In this document: in pieces, positions 60,686-64,000 of the stretch | Layout: every line of letters starts with the position of its first letter | How positions within the stretch are numbered: the stretch's first letter is position 1 | Origin: Coenobita brevimanus | Lineage: Eukaryota > Arthropoda > Malacostraca > Decapoda > Coenobitidae | Assembly (NCBI GenBank): GCA_032717465.1 | Contig: CM064663.1 | Location: 15,085,684 to 15,149,683 of the forward strand | Reading direction: 5' to 3' | DNA length: 64,000 nucleotides | The notes under the pieces: model-generated | The model's input: the letters and a program-made list of their open reading frames with translations, nothing else | Told to the model about the DNA's origin: nothing | Database searches by the model: none | Program-made: the position numbers and the translations under genes

Positions 60686-61512
60686 AAAGACTTTGTAGTT
60701 ACTTGTAGAGAAGTATATTTTAGACTTGTGGTCGAGCGGCTTTTATATCTTGTATCTTGTAGTAGTTTCCCCACCAGATGTCATGTAGTGACGGGAGAGG
60801 TAAAGAATAGTATGGGACTACTTTTATTTGTCTTGGAAATATTAAACAGGTATAAGAGTATAAGTCCCGGGTAGCTACCTTCCTGTCTCGCTATCTCTCT
60901 CTCTTTCTGTTCTAAGGCTAATCTCCGTCTCGACCTCTCTCTAGGGTCGCTTGTCTCCTTCTCAACTCTCTTTTCTAAAATCTGGTGTAGTAGGGGTGTG
61001 TCACGTATGTTCCTCATGGCAACAGATCTTTCTCACGAGAGGACTGCTGACAGGTAACTGCATCATCTCCTTACTGGCCGCTGTCGTCAGCTTTCCTCCG
61101 TGTAAGCATGTTTAGCGCTGCTAGATTCTCGCAGACACAACACCTTCTCATCATTTGACTTCCTGCTTCTATCTGTCTCTCTATCTATCTATTTATCTAT
61201 CTATCTATTATGTAGTCCTATATTTGCTCGGCCGCGCGAAAATGGCGTACCATCGACATTTAATAGTTATAATATATTAATACATACTACATACACATTA
61301 TAATGAACTTATAAGCTAATTAAGTGAAATACATAATATTGTAAAGTAACATAATTGTATGAATATTGTATACATATATTATTCATAGTAAATAGTGATT
61401 ATTCAGTAATATTACATTTTAAATAAGTTGAATACATATTGGAATAAATGCATTAAAGTAAATTATTTAACAGGAATACAGTATGTACTTGGGTTATTAT
61501 AGTGAAATGCAT
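60683..61512 (-). repeat. LTR-like direct repeat, right copy
   Basis: Matches 58236-59222. It lies 3' of the minus-strand env gene, the place of the 3' LTR of that provirus. The 5' LTR would be beyond 64000. The outer limit is uncertain: similarity to the left copy ends near GAAATGCATA (61512), but the LTR may reach the A-rich tract at about 61630. Confidence 0.75.
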
Positions 61513-61682
61513 ACATGCAAGAATAAAAATAGTTTTAAATTAAGATTATTGTAAGAGTTATTAATATTTCATTCAAAGATAATGGTACTGGTCTGTCATA
61601 TATGGGTCATTCTTTGTGTTATTATTATTATTATTATTTTTTTTTTATATATAATTAATACTATATACAAAATATATACACT
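61513..61682. other. Non-coding gap between env and LTR-like repeat
   Basis: AT-rich, with (ATT)n and a T run (61624-61646) that is A-rich on the coding strand and might include the polypurine tract. No gene. Confidence 0.5.
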
Positions 61683-63413
61683 TCATTCAGGGTGGTTAAC
61701 TGTGATGTTAACTCTCCCCCCACTAAACAATGACTCCAAATTAGCAATTCTTGCATGCATTCTGTGCATTGCCAACAGCAATACTGCAACTACAATGCAG
61801 ATGATTATAAAGACAGAAGGTGCTTGGCTATACACATAATATGGGTTGAACATACTCAAACTCAAATCTTCCCAGGGCTTCATTGTTTCATTGATCAGCT
61901 GCATAGTTTCAAACTTAGGTGAAGTCAGCTTAATACTTGTGCTCATGTTTAAGTTCATATCAGGCAGTGGGTGGAAATGTTTGTGTGTATGGTTGATAAT
62001 GGCGTAGTGATTGATGGTGGATAAAGTAGACATGGATGGTGTAAATACCGCACAGTAGTCTGGTGCTATGTATAATCCTGAGGCTGATGTATGAGATGGT
62101 GGTATATCTGGACAGACTATGTAAACTGATGTGTTATGAGGGAAATAAAAAAACTGCGAGTGTCCAATGCGTTGATGGTGTACAAGTTTATCTGGAGCAA
62201 AAGTGAAGTTGCAATGATGATGAATATTGTTATTGCTGATGATAGCCATTTCACAAGGGACCGTATCAGTAGGCTGAAACGTGAAAATGTACGCAGGACA
62301 AAGATGAACAGCATGTAAGGATGTGCGGCACTTTCGCTCAATCGTTGACTCACTTGCGAAAGTGACAGTGTCTCGTCTCTTGGAGACCATGATGAGTTCG
62401 GTGTCTGTGTTGATGTTGATGATGACCAAAGTGTTGTTGTTTATATAGGGGAAGGGGTGTATTTGGTATACTGTGAACAGGTCTTCCGTGATGAATGGTA
62501 CATGAACTATCACTGATGTTGGTGTTAGTGTTGCTTCCAAGTACGGGTAATATTGCATAAATTCCCTACTGCAGAACAATGGCTTCAATTTATGTTTATG
62601 TATGCCTTGACTAACTATCTGACGTAGCTCATGAACTGGGAGTAAGTCATTTGTGATCTTGCCATCACCAGCATTCGAAATTCCTTGCATAAGCGCCCTG
62701 AAATGATCTCTAGTGTTCTCTAGTTGTAGTAGAATCGTGTCAATATGTTCTGTGATGATGGAGAAGTGCTGGAAAAGAGTAACGTTGCCCTCTAAGTCAT
62801 TTATTTTATCTATACTCTCGAGAGCTACGTTTTCTGCTTGTTTCAGATTTTTCACAATTGTCTTCATTGCCGAGTTCTGTCCTGTGATGAATTTATCCTG
62901 GTATGTTAGTACCTGAGCTATCTTATTAAATTTGTTGTTTATTTCTTTAAGGTCATCCTCTGTAGCCAATCCAAAGATGTTCCCAAGAATTGCGCCGCCC
63001 AGATCGAACAAACCGCGCTTTTGGCGAGTACGTGGGATATTGTTCCTGTCGCCCAGTACCTCCGTTCCATAAGATGGGAGATCTTGGATCATGACGAGCA
63101 CAGTTGACTTCGCCTGTTCTAGTTTCCATTTCGCTAACTTCACCATTTCATCCACTTCCTTGGTGATATGTGATTGTGAAACATAATTCCCTATCTTGAA
63201 GTCCAGAGTTCGCATCGGCGTCGCAAGTCTTTCTACATAAGTAGGTAAGTCATACAAGTAATCTAGACTTATTTCAGTACTCATGACGTCCTTGGCGATT
63301 GTAGTCGTGGCCGTTGGAGCTATGAGGCATCCTTGTCGTACTATATGCTTGGGGTCTAGGTGCGCATATACTCTTACTATGTATAGGAGAATCCATAGCA
63401 TAAGTCCCTTCAT
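61683..63413 (-). CDS. env: Env-like fusion glycoprotein of a gypsy-like (errantivirus-type) element
   Basis: An uninterrupted 576-codon frame. The protein resembles gypsy Env and the related baculovirus F-type class I fusion proteins. Visible parts: a hydrophobic signal peptide (residues 1-17), a furin-type site RTRQKR ending at residue 133, followed at once by a glycine-rich hydrophobic fusion peptide (134-150) and the acidic ATEDDL motif; a heptad-rich helical region (about 155-235); a cysteine-containing ectodomain with several N-glycosylation sites (NNT, NHT, NMS); a transmembrane segment (about 531-550); and a 26-residue cytoplasmic tail. In this family it is made from a spliced RNA and sits in the membrane; a TTTTTTTTTTTTT..GGTAG acceptor-like signal lies 6 bases before the ATG. 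It follows the pol gene and precedes an LTR-like repeat. No lesion is seen, so it may be young, but activity is not shown. Confidence 0.9.
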   Translation of the reverse strand: MKGLMLWILLYIVRVYAHLDPKHIVRQGCLIAPTATTTIAKDVMSTEISLDYLYDLPTYVERLATPMRTLDFKIGNYVSQSHITKEVDEMVKLAKWKLEQAKSTVLVMIQDLPSYGTEVLGDRNNIPRTRQKRGLFDLGGAILGNIFGLATEDDLKEINNKFNKIAQVLTYQDKFITGQNSAMKTIVKNLKQAENVALESIDKINDLEGNVTLFQHFSIITEHIDTILLQLENTRDHFRALMQGISNAGDGKITNDLLPVHELRQIVSQGIHKHKLKPLFCSREFMQYYPYLEATLTPTSVIVHVPFITEDLFTVYQIHPFPYINNNTLVIININTDTELIMVSKRRDTVTFASESTIERKCRTSLHAVHLCPAYIFTFQPTDTVPCEMAIISNNNIHHHCNFTFAPDKLVHHQRIGHSQFFYFPHNTSVYIVCPDIPPSHTSASGLYIAPDYCAVFTPSMSTLSTINHYAIINHTHKHFHPLPDMNLNMSTSIKLTSPKFETMQLINETMKPWEDLSLSMFNPYYVYSQAPSVFIIICIVVAVLLLAMHRMHARIANLESLFSGGRVNITVNHPE

Positions 63414-63419
63414 CGTAAC

Positions 63420-63440
63420 CTACCGAAAAAAAAAAAAAAT
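63420..63440 (-). promoter_or_regulatory. Possible splice acceptor for env RNA
   Basis: On the coding strand a run of 13 T is followed by CGGTAG and then GTTACG-ATG. A pyrimidine tract plus AG right before env fits the spliced env message known for gypsy-type elements. The donor would lie outside the window. Confidence 0.5.
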
Positions 63441-63505
63441 CTATTAATTTCCTATAAAGCTGTGGTTGATGATAGTGATGATGTGCGTTACGGTTGGCTG
63501 TTATT

Positions 63506-64000
63506 TCATTTATAGAAGGAGTTTAAATCGATATTTAATTCTCGTAAATGATGTACTGTAGATTTCATTGGAATAGTTGCACCTATGTTCGATTGTTTGG
63601 TATATGACCTTAATTTCTTTTTGTAATCATTGTTGTGTTCTTTCTTGGTTTCTTGAGGTACGTTCACCTGTTCGGTTGTATCCGAGGCTGAATAATTATG
63701 TGATAATTCCCTTGAAACTCGTTTTAAATGGTCAATATGAACTTGTTTTTCCTCGCCACTTGAAAGTGACCTAATTAAAACTTTGTTTGCTTTTATGTTA
63801 ATTACTCTGTATGGGCCCTCAAATTTAGGGGATAATTTATTGTCTCTCGTATGAATGACTCCGTAAACAATGTCTCCTAAGCTGATAGGTGAATCTTTTG
63901 CCTTCTTGTTAAATGCCTCCGTCATTTCTTCCTTGGACATCGTTAATTGTTTTTGCACTCTTTTGTGAATGTCCTGGAATTCACGTAAACGGAGTTTAGA
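63506..64000 (-). CDS. pol: Gypsy-like Pol, integrase C-terminal end (partial)
   Basis: The frame is open from the right window edge to a stop at 63506-63508; the Met-like codon at 63958 is a GTG inside the gene. It starts with the end of the integrase core (LRLREFQDIHKRVQKQLTMS) and then the integrase C-terminal domain: SPISLGDIVYGVIHTRDNKL, SPKFEGPYRVINIKANKVLI, KQVHIDHLKRV, the small beta-barrel (GPF/Y-type) module of Ty3/gypsy integrases that binds DNA. A charged low-complexity tail of about 70 residues ends in LNSFYK. The env gene begins about 90 bases downstream on the same strand, the gag-pol-env order of errantiviruses. Protease, RT, RNase H and the integrase catalytic core lie outside the window. 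Confidence 0.88.
   Translation of the reverse strand, partial: SKLRLREFQDIHKRVQKQLTMSKEEMTEAFNKKAKDSPISLGDIVYGVIHTRDNKLSPKFEGPYRVINIKANKVLIRSLSSGEEKQVHIDHLKRVSRELSHNYSASDTTEQVNVPQETKKEHNNDYKKKLRSYTKQSNIGATIPMKSTVHHLRELNIDLNSFYK

Noticed and set aside
58236..61512. The two LTR-like repeats as the 5' and 3' LTR of one provirus
   Set aside because: The DNA between them is a mariner relic, tandem repeats and a pol-end scrap, while pol and env lie to the right of the second repeat, so they belong to two different copies.

Overview
This window is eukaryotic, intergenic and almost entirely made of transposable elements and microsatellites. I found no convincing host gene, rRNA, tRNA or CRISPR array. 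The mix of RTE-like, CR1/L2-like and Jockey-group LINEs, Tigger, hAT, piggyBac, Tc1 and mariner DNA transposons, a DIRS-type element and a gypsy-like element with env, plus short CCTAA runs (the arthropod telomere motif is TTAGG), suggests an arthropod. The long (TA)n, (GATA)n and (CA)n tracts make a decapod crustacean my best guess. That species call is inference.

Layout, left to right. 1-900: 3' end of an RTE-like LINE. 900-6170: microsatellites holding two Tigger elements in TA sites, one with a broken transposase. 6176-6681: a dispersed repeat. 7020-10680: a degenerate minus-strand gene of an unnamed family with HFDGK and CFDTT motifs, split by a 1.9 kb hAT element with a perfect 8 bp target duplication. 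10743-18166: a CR1/L2-like LINE with a minisatellite 5' region, an SGNH-esterase ORF1 and a broken ORF2; a second LINE and a small hAT are nested in it. 18359-21571: an APE-RT LINE ('family B', minus). 21629-23937: an RTE-like LINE with a long open ORF. 24173-30313: one 'family C' LINE inserted in another copy of the same family. 30369-32445: LINE fragments, a probable solo LTR and a Tigger-like relic. 32455-38187: a nest in which a nearly complete piggyBac element sits in the hairpin of a long inverted repeat. 38511-39521: Tc1-like transposase. 39795-44642: a second CR1/L2-like copy (minus) with about 20 minisatellite units and a piggyBac-type MITE in a TTAA site. 44692-50573: second copies of family B and the Jockey-group LINE, and a fragment of family C. 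51395-51692: second copy of the dispersed repeat. 52930-55375: relic of a DIRS-like element (RT, RNase H, tyrosine recombinase). 58236-64000: two gypsy-like proviral pieces, one carrying an uninterrupted env-like ORF, with a mariner relic between them.

Nothing here forms a host pathway. The genes relate through transposition and nesting. Because several families occur twice, one copy often shows the empty site or ancestral state of the other, so several insertions can be proved inside the window. Many microsatellites start exactly at LINE 3' ends, which suggests that retrotransposition seeds them.
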